Assembly (NCBI GenBank): GCA_018398805.1
Contig: JAGFBZ010001279.1
Location: 1,780,501-1,844,500 of the forward strand
Direction: 5' to 3'
Length of the DNA: 64,000 bases
From: Hirundichthys speculiger
Lineage: Eukaryota > Chordata > Actinopteri > Beloniformes > Exocoetidae
The position numbers and the translations under genes are program-made. Under the pieces are notes generated by a model that was not told the DNA's origin, ran no database searches, and was given only the letters and a program-made list of their open reading frames with translations. This document shows, piece by piece, positions 52,871-64,000 of this stretch. Within the stretch, counting starts at the first letter, position 1, and each line of letters opens with the position of its first letter.

Positions 52871-52969
52871 CTCTTTCAGACCATTTTTCTACTAAACATA
52901 ATCAGCAATGATATTATAAAAGCAGTTGCTTCTGCTCGTAAATATAGGAAGGATTAAGCTCTTGTATAC

Positions 52970-53463
52970 CAATGGTGCGCAAACTGTGGTACGCATACCA
53001 CCGGTGGTACACGAGCGCTCTCTGGTGGTACGCGGGGGAATGTCATGACTTTCCACATTTTTTTCCACATTTTCACTTTGAAAAAAAATCAGAAACATAT
53101 GATGCATTATAAATACGTTTCAAAGAAAATGTGTAGCTTGAGATAATTAAAATTGTCTTATAAAAATATTTGTTGCATATTCAGTTGCAGTGCAGATGTA
53201 ACAACTTTTAAGTGTGTTTATTTTGCTCTGTATGAGAGTATGAGCATGTGAGAATTGTTCGACAGAGTTGTAAATGTCTGACTCAGTAAAGTAACAATTC
53301 AGGCAACAATAAATAACCACAATAAGGAATAAACATCTCTGTGTGTTTAAAGGTAATTGAGAAGGCATATATGGCTATATTTTAAATTGGTCATCATGGT
53401 GGTATTCGGAGAGCTGAACAGTTTCTCAAGTGATACGCAGTATTAAAAGTTTGAGAAACATTG
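52970..53463. mobile_element. hAT-type non-autonomous element, family D
   Basis: Ends CAATGGTGCGCAAACTGTGG and CAATGTTTCTCAAACTTTTA (right end read in reverse); duplication TTGTATAC / ATGTATAC, one mismatch. 494 bp, contains the CCACCGGTGG palindrome. No transposase. Confidence 0.8.
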
Positions 53464-53599
53464 ATGTATACAGATCTTTATAATACAATGAGAAAAATTA
53501 TACACAAATGGGATAAAAATGAATCCAACACCTACTTCTAAGACTGTTCATAGTCAGTCCTCAGTTTGCGTGTTAATTATTAGAGTTTGGTACAGTTTG

Positions 53600-55262
53600 G
53601 GTAGAAATACAATTTTACAAGATTGGCTTGTATAAAAGAGTTGCCAGATAGAAGTCCCTGATGAAAACCAGGCACAGCAGAGCAATAGCACCTCTGTCAA
53701 GCACATTAGTGGAAGGGTCATGATTTGGGCTTGTTTTGCAACCAAAGATCATCTTCCAGTCAGTGAGTCAGCCATGTACACCAAAGTATTATAGAGGATG
53801 AAATGGGTCACTGTGTTCATATTTCATTCATGACTTTTTTTAAGTGCTGCAAATGTTTAAAAACCACTCCATTTCTCACATAAATTATCATGTCAACACT
53901 TTTTATTGATGTTAATGAGCAGACATACTCCTTATTTCTTTGTGGCAGAAAGCAGAGCACTCAGAGTGATGAATTGTTACGTGAAAAAAAAATGACTTGA
54001 ATGGAGAGCCTGTCAGAAGAAAACCCTCTTGTCCCTAAAAGTAACATGGCTTGGCAAACTTAGATTTTCAAAGTTGTAGCTTACAAACCTCAAGGCTTCT
54101 GGAGCAACCTGTAATTTGGACAGGTGAGAACAAGTAGAGATGTTTGGCCATAATCCACAGCAGTAGAATGGGAGAAAACCAAATGTAGCATATCAGTACA
54201 AACACCTCATAGTAACTGTAAGCGCAGTGGGGAGAAGGAGTCACAGGACCCCACCGCCTTGTAGTCACTGAGTCGACCATCAACTCCTGTGGAGCTGTCA
54301 CACAGTAAAAATGACACCTCATAGGGATGATCTCAAGACACCTGTCTGTTGAGCAGCTCAAGGCTTAAAGGGACTTAAAAGGACATAAATGCCAGCAGGA
54401 GAAAGAGCAAGACATGAAGGACAGGAGAATCGCCTCCCAGCTAGCAACCCTGTTGGCAGTGGTTCCTCCTAAGCTGCTGTTGGGGTAAACCAGTTGGACA
54501 CCAGTGGGAGAATTTGCGGTCATGCAGGAACAAGGGGGCTGATCGGGCTTCTGCCCGGTCATGTGAGTATCATTCATGCTTTCCCTGAGACATGGAAAGT
54601 TCTGCCAAGAGTTCCAGAGAAATCCCTGATGAGATTAACTGGTGGCCCATGAACAAATTCTGTCTAGTTCTACTCTCCTTGAAGAGTGAGTAGACATCTA
54701 GAGACTTTAATGGACACAGTGGAAGGAGCGTACCGGCTGGCAACAGGAGTCAGGGCTGCAGGGATGAGTAGAGTTGAAAAAGAGCACCAGGACTAAAGTG
54801 TGCAGTACCTCTTGGCTTTGGACTTCACAAGTTTGTTAGTTGGACTTGAGACTTTTTTAGAAAGGTCTCTTGATTTGTTTTTATATTGATCTTTTTTGTG
54901 ATTGTTTTTGTAGGGACATGTTGTTTTAAATTTCTTAGGATTTTTTAAAAATTGTAAAAAACTGTATGTTAAAAAAATATTTGTGATTTTGCTTATGTCT
55001 GTGGCTCCTGGTCCCTGTCTTCCCCCTTGTTTTTGAATCTTATTTTATGGTGGGTGCTTAAACTCCATTCCTCATTACCGTCACCAAAGTATTCTAGAGT
55101 CAAATGTGAGGCCATTTGTTCAACAATTTTCAGCTAGACTGAAACTGAGTCATGCAACAGGACAATGATCCCAAACACACCTGCAAACTTACAACAAATT
55201 GGCCAAAAATCAAAAGATTCAAGATTGTCAAAGATGAGACCTTAACCTGACTGAAATGTCTC
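53600..55262 (+). mobile_element. Tc1-like transposase relic split by a 1.3-kb insertion
   Basis: Left half (about 53600-53796) codes for RVMIWACF, right half (about 55082-55262) for QQDNDPKHT, successive Tc1-like blocks. The halves are bordered by an 18-bp direct repeat (CACCAAAGTATTATAGAG at 53779-53796, and with C for A at 55082-55099), consistent with a target duplication around the insert. The insert has no recognisable protein. Confidence 0.6.
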
Positions 55263-55725
55263 TTACCCACTGTCACTGTCAAGCATGTGTTGACACGGCT
55301 AATGATTTTGGGTTGTTTGCAGTCATAGGACCATAATGGAAAATTAAATAATCATGGTTTTAGAAAATGGTCAAGTCAAAGTTCGGGTGTCAATGCAACT
55401 GAAATGTGGTGGGGCCATCAAGAGACCGTTGCATAAACTAATGCCTGCAAATCTCAATAAACTGATCCAGTGTTGTAAAAAATGAGCAAGATCTGAGAAT
55501 TTGATGATATCCTACAGAAAATAATTGCGTCAAGTAATGGCCGCTAAGGGTGGTTGTACAAGCTATTCAGCTATGGAGTGACCTTATTTTTTCAGACAAT
55601 TGCTTTTATGAGTAAAATGTCATGTGATGTTGCTCATATGAGGTTATATCTTGTTATTTTTTAAAACCCAGCAAGGGGATTTTCGAACGATCTCTGTATT
55701 AACAAAACCTAAGAAGTGAAAGAGA

Positions 55726-55990
55726 TCCAATTCAATTTAATTTTATTTGTATCGTGTCTATTACAATGCAAGGTATCTCTAGGTGCTTTGCAGAGACCCA
55801 GAGCATGACCCCCGAGCAAATATGATTAACCAAAATTACAATATTAAATCCTAATCAAAGAAAATGACAAGTAAAAAAAACTCCTTTAGCGGGAGAAATG
55901 ACCTTTAAGCCAAACAATGGCAAGGAAAAACTCCACTTTAAGAGGAAGGAACCCCGAGCAGGACCTGGATCATATGGGGGGACCATAAGG
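55726..55990 (+). repeat. dispersed repeat, copy 1 of a pair
   Basis: Shares GTCTATTACAATGCA, CAGAGACCCAGA.CATGA, AAGCCAAACAATGGCAAGG and GAGCAGGACCTGG with 58108-58385. Common fish repeat; class not assigned. Confidence 0.65.
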
Positions 55991-56211
55991 GGGGAGGTTG
56001 TACTTTCTTTTGTATGATTATACATAAAACTGAGTCCATCTTAAGGTGAAAATATAAGATTAAAAACTAAATTTGAAGTGTTTTTTACAGCTAAAAAGGC
56101 AATTAAATCGCACTGCTCAAATAATACTTTCAAAAATAACATGGAGCATGTTGAATATGAATACTTTTTTATTTGTGAGGAATCAAGATTCAAACAGATT
56201 CATCAGTAGAG

Positions 56212-57022
56212 TTAACAGGAATCAGTGATGCGTCTGATTGATCTAAATCTCATTCCATCATATCCCATCTCCCTAAAGCTCCTGTACTCTCCAGGCCTCA
56301 GGTACATCATCCTGCCTCTGTAGTGGGGCTGCTCGTACGTCAGCCAGTGGCCGTCCATCACTTGGCAGGACTGGCACTCGGAAATTTGGTATCTATCCTG
56401 GATGTTGTCGCAGTCCTCCATCAGCTCATGCATCTGACCCCCGAAATTTTCCATCTCATAGATCTTTACTCTGTAGGATCCCTTGTACTGTTAAGACACC
56501 ATGAACAGATTAGTTGCATTTAAAGAACTTTGGGTGGCTAAAGTTTTTACCTTGTAGGTGTCATACCATGGGAATCATACGACAGGACCTAATGCAGTCA
56601 CCAAAACCCATCATACGCTGGTAGTCAGAGTACTCGCCCGTCCTCAGGAAGTACTGCTGACCCATGAAGTTGGGTCGGTTGTAGATCATGAAGCAGCCGC
56701 TCTCCACCCTGCAGGACTGACACCTGTTCAGGTGGGAGGACATGTCAGCACAGTCGCTGCTGGCCTCATAGGAACGTCCCTGGAAGTTCCTGTCCTCGTA
56801 GAAGATGATCTTGAAGCCAACGGAGCAGGGAAAGTACAGCAACCAAATTAACCATTAAACTCAGCATACATATGTCTCATTACTGAATTTTAGTGATACA
56901 TCTATGCATGCCAGTAGTTATTACGTGCAATGGAAAAAGCGATAGCAAGAAGTAAATGTGTGCAGCATACTGTCACAACAGTAAAACCTACTGAAAAATG
57001 ATAAACGTACCTTGCCGTGCAT
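56212..57022 (-). CDS. crygm: gammaM-type crystallin gene 8, 176 aa
   Basis: On the - strand: exon 1 57022-57011 (MHGK), exon 2 56809-56567 (81 codons), exon 3 56487-56212. N-domain from [19 protein letters not shown] to [11 protein letters not shown]-domain from [18 protein letters not shown] to SIRRITDSC. 16 Met by my count, fewer than genes 6 and 7, so it grades toward ordinary gamma types, yet it keeps the gammaM blocks [14 protein letters not shown] and one Trp. The exon 2 acceptor is TTCAAG, an AAG site as in gene 3. Poly(A) signal complement at 56168-56173. Confidence 0.93.
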
Positions 57023-57075
57023 GGTGGCTGATAGAATGAGTGACGATATAGCAATCCTATCCTGGATTCAAGCCT

Positions 57076-57140
57076 GTTTTATACCTAACGTGACATCCAA
57101 ACAATCAATGGCACTATTGTATGGAATCCATGAGTCAGCA
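57076..57140 (-). promoter_or_regulatory. promoter of gamma-crystallin gene 8 with MARE
   Basis: On the - strand TGCTGACTCA (57140-57131), ten bases of the 13-bp MAF consensus, then TATAAAAC (57083-57076), then ATG at 57022. The motif ATTTGAATNACAA is not found here. Confidence 0.65.
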
Positions 57141-58107
57141 GCAGGCAATGTTAGTCCCTCTGTTAGTGAATGCTGATTGAAAAGGGTCATTATGCATCCT
57201 TTCTCTGGCTCTATCATTCTAGATCAAATGGAATGGAATTCTGATTAACCATGGTGTGATTTTACTGTGATGTACTGAAAATGAAGGTAAAGTGAATCTG
57301 AATAATTCAACTCAATTCAGTACTGCTTTATTATATCACAAAGGGAAATTATGTACTGGAATTATGTACCTCTGTCTGTTTAAAGGATCATCTTCTTTTG
57401 AATAACTTGTGTTATTCAAAAGATATGCGTCAGATAACCAAACCGAATTGCAATATGCAAAACATGTGGGCCAAGGATCATAGATGGAACCATTTCCACT
57501 TTTGTTTGACATTTGAAGTTGCACAAAAATGGTATGTGGTACTCTCAAGCTTTCCTGTCCAGTTATTATATATAAGATTATGTATAATAACACCATTAAT
57601 AAAAAGACTTGTAAGAACTTTGAATTTGAAGTTTGTGACTTGGGATTTTACCTGACTTGACTTGGGACTTAAGGACAAAGACTCGAGACATACTTCAGAC
57701 TTGCAAAACGATGACTCGGGCCCATCTCTGCTATATACTCTTTCACCACCTTATCCTCTTCTCCCAGGATAGAAAAAAGTGGACCGCATTCATGAAATGT
57801 GACCAGACCAGATTTGTGCGTAAACTGAGCAGAACAAAATTTACATGAGTTTTGGCATTAATAATGTTAGTAGTTGCCAACTTTTCATAGGTACGAACAA
57901 AATCTACTCCTCTGTCCAACCATGCGTAGAGCTTGTGTAAATGAGGGGTGCTCATAAATATTGCTCATCATTCTTGGACTTTACAATGTTAATGCCTTTT
58001 ATGTACTGTTATTCTCACAATATGCAGAGAATTTAAAACCCTGCATTTTAAACATGAGAATACATCTGAAATGTACCATGTTTACATTAATTGTTTAGCA
58101 TTTCAGT
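57141..58107. other. spacer upstream of gene 8, no gene seen
   Basis: AT-rich; short open frames on both strands overlap one another and carry no domain. Confidence 0.5.
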
Positions 58108-58385
58108 TCATTGAAATTCAACTTTATTTGTGTAGAGTCTATTACAATGCAGATTGTCTTTGGCGCTTTTCAGAGACCCAGATCATGAATCTTAAGCATA
58201 TACCATGAACAATTAGTAATATTAAATCTTAAGTAAATAAATGATGGGAAGTAAAAAACTCACTCAGCGGAAGAAAAACCTTGAAGCCAAACAATGGCAA
58301 GGAAAAACTTCCCTTTAAGAGGGAAGAAACCTTGAGCAGGACCTGGCTCATAAGGGGGGACCTTTCTGTCGAAGGACACTCAGCT
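58108..58385 (+). repeat. dispersed repeat, copy 2 of a pair
   Basis: See 55726-55990; same blocks in the same order and orientation, more complete at its 3' end. Confidence 0.65.
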
Positions 58386-60165
58386 AAAGGAAGACAGAGA
58401 AAGTCAAGGCACAAATATATTGGCAATATTATATGGGACAAGTAGTAATTAGTAATTATTAGTAGTAGTAATTATCCGTTAGCTGGAGAACTAAGAATTG
58501 ACAACGTAAAGAGGTGTAAGCAGTAAGACTGAGGTGGTCAGATGGTCAGACTGCAGGTCAGCATATTAGTTGATATCTTACAGAGACATTAGTGTCACTA
58601 GTGTCATATGGACATTCACTAAACCCTTCTTTATTGAAAAATAAAACATGATTTTTTTTTTTACAAATTTAAGAAATGGGTATATGTTTTACTGGTGCAA
58701 AAAATAAAGCGTGCATTAACATCACTGCGTTCAAAGAACAAAACCAATACAATGCATAAACTGCATGAATTACACACCTAACTTATCCTGCTTTATCCTC
58801 ACTAGGGTCAAGAAATAAAATATGATTTCATATGTTTCACCAATGGTATGTGGTTTGCCTGCTTTACGATCAGGTAAGCAACTTCGTACGATGCTGTGAT
58901 GATGACGCTGATGGACGGCTGTTGATGACGATTTTACCCATAATTACATTACTAATATTTGTATTCAAAGTGCTTCAGATTCCATAGGCTTGCATCAGCA
59001 GCGGAACATGTCACTGGCGGGCCGGGGACGGGGCACATGACTGGGCCCTTTAAACCCAATAAAACTTGTGATTACATCATTTTTACAACATACACATGCC
59101 TGCTACAGCGGGGCTTACAAGCATTACTACATTTTAGACACATAGCTCAAAGCATTTGATAGTAAGAGTTCAACACCACGAAGAGTGACCATGTCATTTT
59201 GAAATCAATCAAACCTGTAGTATTATGGCACAATATATTGTCTAAAATGTATTCGGCGGTTTGCGGTTGTGACGTCACGTGGGAGAGGCACCAGTTATTG
59301 TTGTAGTAACTACCGGCATTCATTCATCACAATTTCATAAAGAGAGATATTTTTCTGTGCATTATTTTTGTTTGATGCCTTTTAATATTTTGAGTATCTC
59401 TGGTGTTATATATCACAGTGGATAATATTTGGATAAGTTTGAGGTGCAGTTCTTAACTGAGCCACAAGGGGGAGATGGGTGCGCCGGTTGTGCAGGGAGC
59501 TACGCCATTCTTCCGTTCTCATACAGAGACGAGCCTGCTCAACGAAAACAAGCATCTATTTTTTGTCTCTCCTTATGCTGTTTAAACAGGTTAGTAATGA
59601 GTTAAATGTATCAGAAAATATTTCTAAGGACTTTTAAAACCTGTATGACATTGGTTTGATTAATGTGGTATGTGGATTCGTGGTTTTGGTAATGTTAAAA
59701 ACTTAATTTTCCTGCTGATTACAATGGCGTCGGATGCAGTCCTCTCCCAAGATGGCGTCTCCCCATAGTGTAAATTTTATTTTCTGTTAAAGCTCTTTGA
59801 CATATACTTTTACTGAGGTTCAAAATAAGGTGAACTACAGAAGTTACAATCGCGCTGTTAAACTCTATTTCAATGAAGATGTTAGCAATTATAATAATAT
59901 GTTGGGAATGTTTTCTGAATGTTCATGAAATAAGTTAACTGTGAAGGGGGCTAACTGTCGTGTAAATTTGACAGTCTAATCACGTTGCTAAAGTCTGGCA
60001 AATAATGACTTGATGTGGGTTGAAGTGCACATTAAAATTTACAAAAGTATTTGATAACAAATTGTTCCAATACATATATGTGCTGTACATCCATATGGCT
60101 TTCTGTTTATCCAAGAAAGTGATTAAATGGACGAATGCAGTAGGGAGGTGATGAGCTGCATAGTT
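58386..60165. other. spacer, no gene supported
   Basis: Holds a TGACGTCACGTGG (CRE plus E-box) stretch at 59270-59282 and a GGAGATGGGTGCGCCGG segment near 59470, but no exon or domain I can support. Confidence 0.4.
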
Positions 60166-62858
60166 TAGGGGTGGGCGGATCGATCCAAATATCGATAATA
60201 TCGATACCAACTTTGGTATTGGTATCGAATGATACTCATGTAAAAAGATCGACCCTCAAGCTTTATTTTTCACTCCCACAAGCACTGACTGATGTGAAGT
60301 GCGAATTCATTGAAGTCTGTTTCTGACACGTTGTCGCTGTGTCCTCCTCCCCCCTCGTCCCGTCTTTTGATGTTGCACCATCACTTGGCTCAGCTGCGGC
60401 AACCAGACAAGCATGGAGGTAGACTCAGCCTGGCCCTTCCCCCTAGCCCCGCTGTATTTTAATTAGTGATTGACCGATATGGGTTTTTCAGGACTGATAC
60501 CGATACCGATTATTAGTAGTTAGAGGAGGCCGATAACCGATATTTGGAGCCGATATTCATTTGCAGTAAAAGTGTAAAAATTGGCCTAAAAAAATTGAAT
60601 AATGCAAACACTAAACTTCACTGAAATGCCTAAAGCATGTTCATTGAATCACACAAATAGAAAATAATAGCTCCAGAAGTGCCTGAATTTCCTACACTCA
60701 GAAACATCTCTCATAAAGTTGAATAAAAGGTTAAATAAATAGCTCTCTGAAATTACAGAAAATACAGTAAAATTTAAATATAACTACAATGACTTGTCTT
60801 TGTTTTAAGTTCAAACACAACAAAAATACAGGGAGTTCTCAGGCTCAGCAGCACCTCTTGTAACATTAAATAAAAACTTAGATAATAGCTTCCTAAATTT
60901 TTTCACAATAAATAAAATAAAAATTTCAGTATAACTGAAATAATTTAACTTTGTTTTAACTTGAAACAAAAACAAAAAGTGCAGGAGTTCTCAGGTTCAG
61001 CATTATCTCTAGTAAATGCAACTAAAAACTTGTTTTTATTTGATTTTATAAAGTAGTAGTATATAAAACAGCAGCATTTAGGATGCCTTAAGTTGATTTC
61101 ATTATCAAATGTTATATTTTACCATGCGATAGCAAGGACCCTGTCATTCAAAACTGTGTTGCTACATTATTAATGATTAATATGACAAAGGCTACATAAA
61201 AAAGTATAATAGTTGTTATGAGTGCAGTTAAACTCCTGACAGGACACAAACAGCCTTTCGGGTTTTAATGAGCTCACACAGTATTAAAAAATGTTCCACC
61301 ACTTTGTTCAGATGAATCATTTCTGAATTTTACTCTCTCATCTTCCCGTTCATTTTCAGATCATAGGACCAGAAAGCTCATAGCAACATTAGGAGTTGTG
61401 AGTTGTAGAGTTTTTCACGTGACTTTAACTACATACTAATCTCCACATTACAGACCGTGATTTCCTATTGAGCGCACCTGAATATTCGGATCTCAAAATA
61501 AATACGTGCAGTAGCTCTGGTTACTTCTCTGACCGACAGATCGATTGCCTTTAACTTAAAGCTAAATCCTATGCACTCCTTCATGTGTTTTCCATGATGA
61601 GGGTGTGTGCATGAAGCACAAAATGACTGATCTGAAGAATTTAGTGAGAGTGCGTTTGATTTAATCTGAACAGTTTCATTGGTCCACTGTGACCGGTTCG
61701 GTAATTTCATTCTAACTGGGATAAACGTATTGACGGCATGAAGCTGGCCCGTAGAAATCTATACATTAGCCACATCTTTGTATAAGCTGTAGGGTTCGAA
61801 TCGTGAGAAAAAGTAACGGCTTACTGTCCGGAAAGTTCGGTGTATTTTCCCCATTGCTAATACATAGTCTGCAGAGCGTTTAGAGCTAGATCGACGAACT
61901 AATTTTATGGTAAAAGCTAAGCAGCCTCCACCATAGCGCTCCCTAAAACAAGTGAACTTAGTTTTTTTATGCACTCTCTCTTAATCACACACACATGCTT
62001 TTCTATCATGGACTGTTTCCATGTCGATATTATCAGCAGTCTTCTTTTAAATAATTCACAGACATGTTGGGACGTAATACGAGTTAGCATAGCTGCCGCT
62101 AAGGTTTACTCTGCTCTTATGTTATTCTGCTGCTCACTGTAACGTTAGTAGTAGCTGTGAGATGCAGAGTACTGGGATGTTTATTACAATTTCAGAAGAG
62201 CTTTCTGCATTTACCTTTGACACGTGTTTTCTGTCGGGAGCTTCTCACACAAGAAAACTTTTCCTCTCACTCTCCCGTGTTTGTGATGACAGCTTCTTGT
62301 TCGGAGGCTCCGCCTCTGCCGCTCAACCAATCAGAGGACGAGGTGAATAATGCAGGAGACAGCAGGCAGGAGAGAGAGACGCGGCTGCATCTGAGCCAGA
62401 ATAACCCAGTTTTACATTGATTTCTTCATATCGGCCGGTCGGATTAAAAAAAGGCAGATGCTGATATAAGTCAAATTTCCAAATATCGGCCCCGATAATC
62501 GGCCCCGACCGATAATCGGTCGATCTCTAATTTTAATCCGAAAACGAAAACAACGGCAAGTTGTGTAGTTTGTAAAAAGGCGGTAAAATACAGTGGAAAC
62601 ACAACAAATGTATTTAAACGCATGAAAAACCATGCGCAAGAAAACGAAGAGCTGCAGAAACGGATAGAGGAGGAGAGACATCCTCCATTCCTTGACAGAC
62701 TGCCAAGCCTGAGACAGAAGTCATTGGCAGACGCCTTTCAGTCCAACAGAGAGTATCCAGGTAGATCAGAGTGGTCATCTTCAGCATTAATTCATATTAA
62801 CTTTCAAAGTACATGTTACTTAAGTCATATGTTACTGGAGCCAACTCAAAAAATATAA
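60166..62858 (+). mobile_element. ZBED/hAT element left part with BED exon, split by another element
   Basis: Left end TAGGGGTGGGCGGATCGATCC at 60166. A frame begins at ATG 60413 (MEVDSAWPF...), is interrupted at 60463 and resumes in the same phase at 62538 with SCVVCKKAV and VFKRMKNHAQENEEL, a BED-type zinc finger (C-x2-C ... H), then Arg/Glu-rich text to about 62770, where GTAGAT may be a donor. The catalytic part and right end are not seen in the window. Confidence 0.75.
60464..62529. mobile_element. hAT-type non-autonomous element, nested
   Basis: Ends TAGTGATTGACCGATATGGG and TAGAGATCGACCGATTATCGG (right end read in reverse); perfect 8-bp duplication ATTTTAAT (60456-60463, 62530-62537). 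2066 bp, no transposase. Near its right end CGGAGGCTCCGCCTCTGCCG and CAACCAATCAGAGGAC look promoter-like (GC box, CCAAT). Confidence 0.88.
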
Positions 62859-62904
62859 TTAAGACCTTGAAATAACCCAGTGCATGTCATGTATCCCATT
62901 GAAA

Positions 62905-63120
62905 GGTGTCATCTAAGATAAAATAACATTAGATAATCCTTTATTTATCCCACAATGGAGTAATCTATCGAGTTAAAGCAACAGGATAGGGCACACAGTG
63001 CAAACAAAATTACACGTGTTGAAAGATATAATATCATATGAGGCGGACTAGAAAAAAAAAACATTATGAACAGAGTAATTCAACTCCAAGGAATATTTAC
63101 ACAAAAATGTTAATAGCAAT
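62905..63120 (-). repeat. LINE 3' end relic
   Basis: ATTAGATAATCCTTTATTTATCCCACAATGG is the reverse of a common fish LINE 3' tail. The remaining sequence to 64000 shows no gene; 63463-63508 has a small CCAGTATGCGCC-like tandem repeat. Confidence 0.5.
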
Positions 63121-64000
63121 AAAGTATTTTGAAGTCACCTATAAAGTTTGCTGAAATTCTATCCTAGGTTTTAACAAAAAAATCCAAAGACAAAAATCAC
63201 AAAAACACCAAAAGATCAGCAGTTTCTTAGGCTACTTGTTCATTCATTTCTGTTTGTAACATTACGTTTGACGGGGCGCAGGCTGGAGCCTGCGTGAACT
63301 GTCATCTGGTCGCGCTACACTCTGGACAAGTCATCATTTAAAAAAAATAAAAAAGTCGCTAGTTCATTGTAGAGTAACGGTTCCTAGAGTAGCTATAACT
63401 GAACGTTACTAATTTAGGGGCTACAGTCAGTGACTGTGTGTTTCCAGTCACTGGTCCAGTCCAGTATGGGCCCAGTATGCGCCCAGTATGCTCCAGTATG
63501 CGCCCACTCAGAGGCTGCATTAACTTGTATTATGACGCATTCAAGTTCTAGTCAATAATTATGAACATCTGACGAAGGTCAGTTACGTTATCATGATGTG
63601 TTCAATATGGTCTTGTAAAATGTGTTATTAGTGGGACATTTGAATTGCCTAAATACCAAGAAGTTAAATGTTCAAAGATTTGTTGTTTGTTTTCATAGCA
63701 ATATAAAATAAAAGACACCATAATAGCTGACAACAACAAAGTAAAAAAGACTCTTAAGAATTTTGGACAGATTACACTTACAGTGTTTTCAAAATCAGCC
63801 GTCGGCCGTCGCATCCGACGGCAACTTTTCCATTTGCGACGCCTACTTTCCCTTCGGTAAATAAATTATGAAATAAAGTTTTCGTAAAAGAGCCAAGTGT
63901 CCACAAAGGTTTTTGAGTTAATAAACTTGAAAGTTTCGTTGAGAATTTCGCCACACCATCGCTTGAATCTGCTTGCATACGACGTTCAGCAAAGGAAACG

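Noticed and set aside
62157..62420. Host gene with a promoter-like upstream in the nested element
   Set aside because: Two overlapping frames without a domain, entirely inside a transposon; no splice or poly(A) support.

Overview
This is a window of vertebrate, almost certainly teleost fish, nuclear DNA. The evidence is: intron-containing genes with GT-AG splice sites; a cluster of lens gamma-crystallin genes that includes the methionine-rich gammaM type typical of aquatic vertebrates; and fish-style repeats (Tc1-like, hAT and Harbinger relics, a Ty3/gypsy pol relic, LINE 3' tails, SINE-like elements, long TA and ATCC microsatellites).

Layout. 1-4189 (+) is the 3' part of a shugoshin (sgo1) gene with the diagnostic C-terminal basic motif and a reading-frame break near 1913. 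6789-9833 (+) is an eight-exon gene coding for about 226 residues that I do not recognise. From 12.0 to 29.2 kb lie six gamma-crystallin genes on the + strand, all with the classic three-exon structure: a tiny exon 1 ending in Lys, exon 2 for the N-terminal Greek-key domain, exon 3 for the C-terminal domain. The first (12090-13103) has a 5-bp deletion in exon 2 that breaks its frame. Two more gammaM-type genes lie on the - strand (50971-51714 and 56212-57022). The two arrays are separated by about 22 kb with no host gene I can support. That spacer holds a Harbinger relic, hAT elements, four MITE-A copies across the window (three in the spacer), a 57-bp acidic-coding minisatellite, a 1.3-kb VNTR, an interstitial telomere-like tract, a split Tc1 and a decayed gypsy pol region. 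After 57.1 kb the window is again repeats, ending with a BED zinc-finger exon of one hAT element that has been split by a second hAT element.

The crystallins are structural proteins of lens fibre cells and would be co-expressed. Each has a visible TATA box 50-105 bp before its ATG. Four of the + strand genes share the promoter motif ATTTGAATNACAA just upstream of the TATA box, and one - strand gene has a shortened version. In gene 5 the motif extends to ATTTGAATAACAATG, one base away from the known OCT-SOX composite site read in reverse. Several promoters also carry MAF-type (MARE) half sites or near-full sites. I regard this shared promoter code, the acidic 57-bp coding minisatellite and the broken first crystallin gene as the most interesting points.
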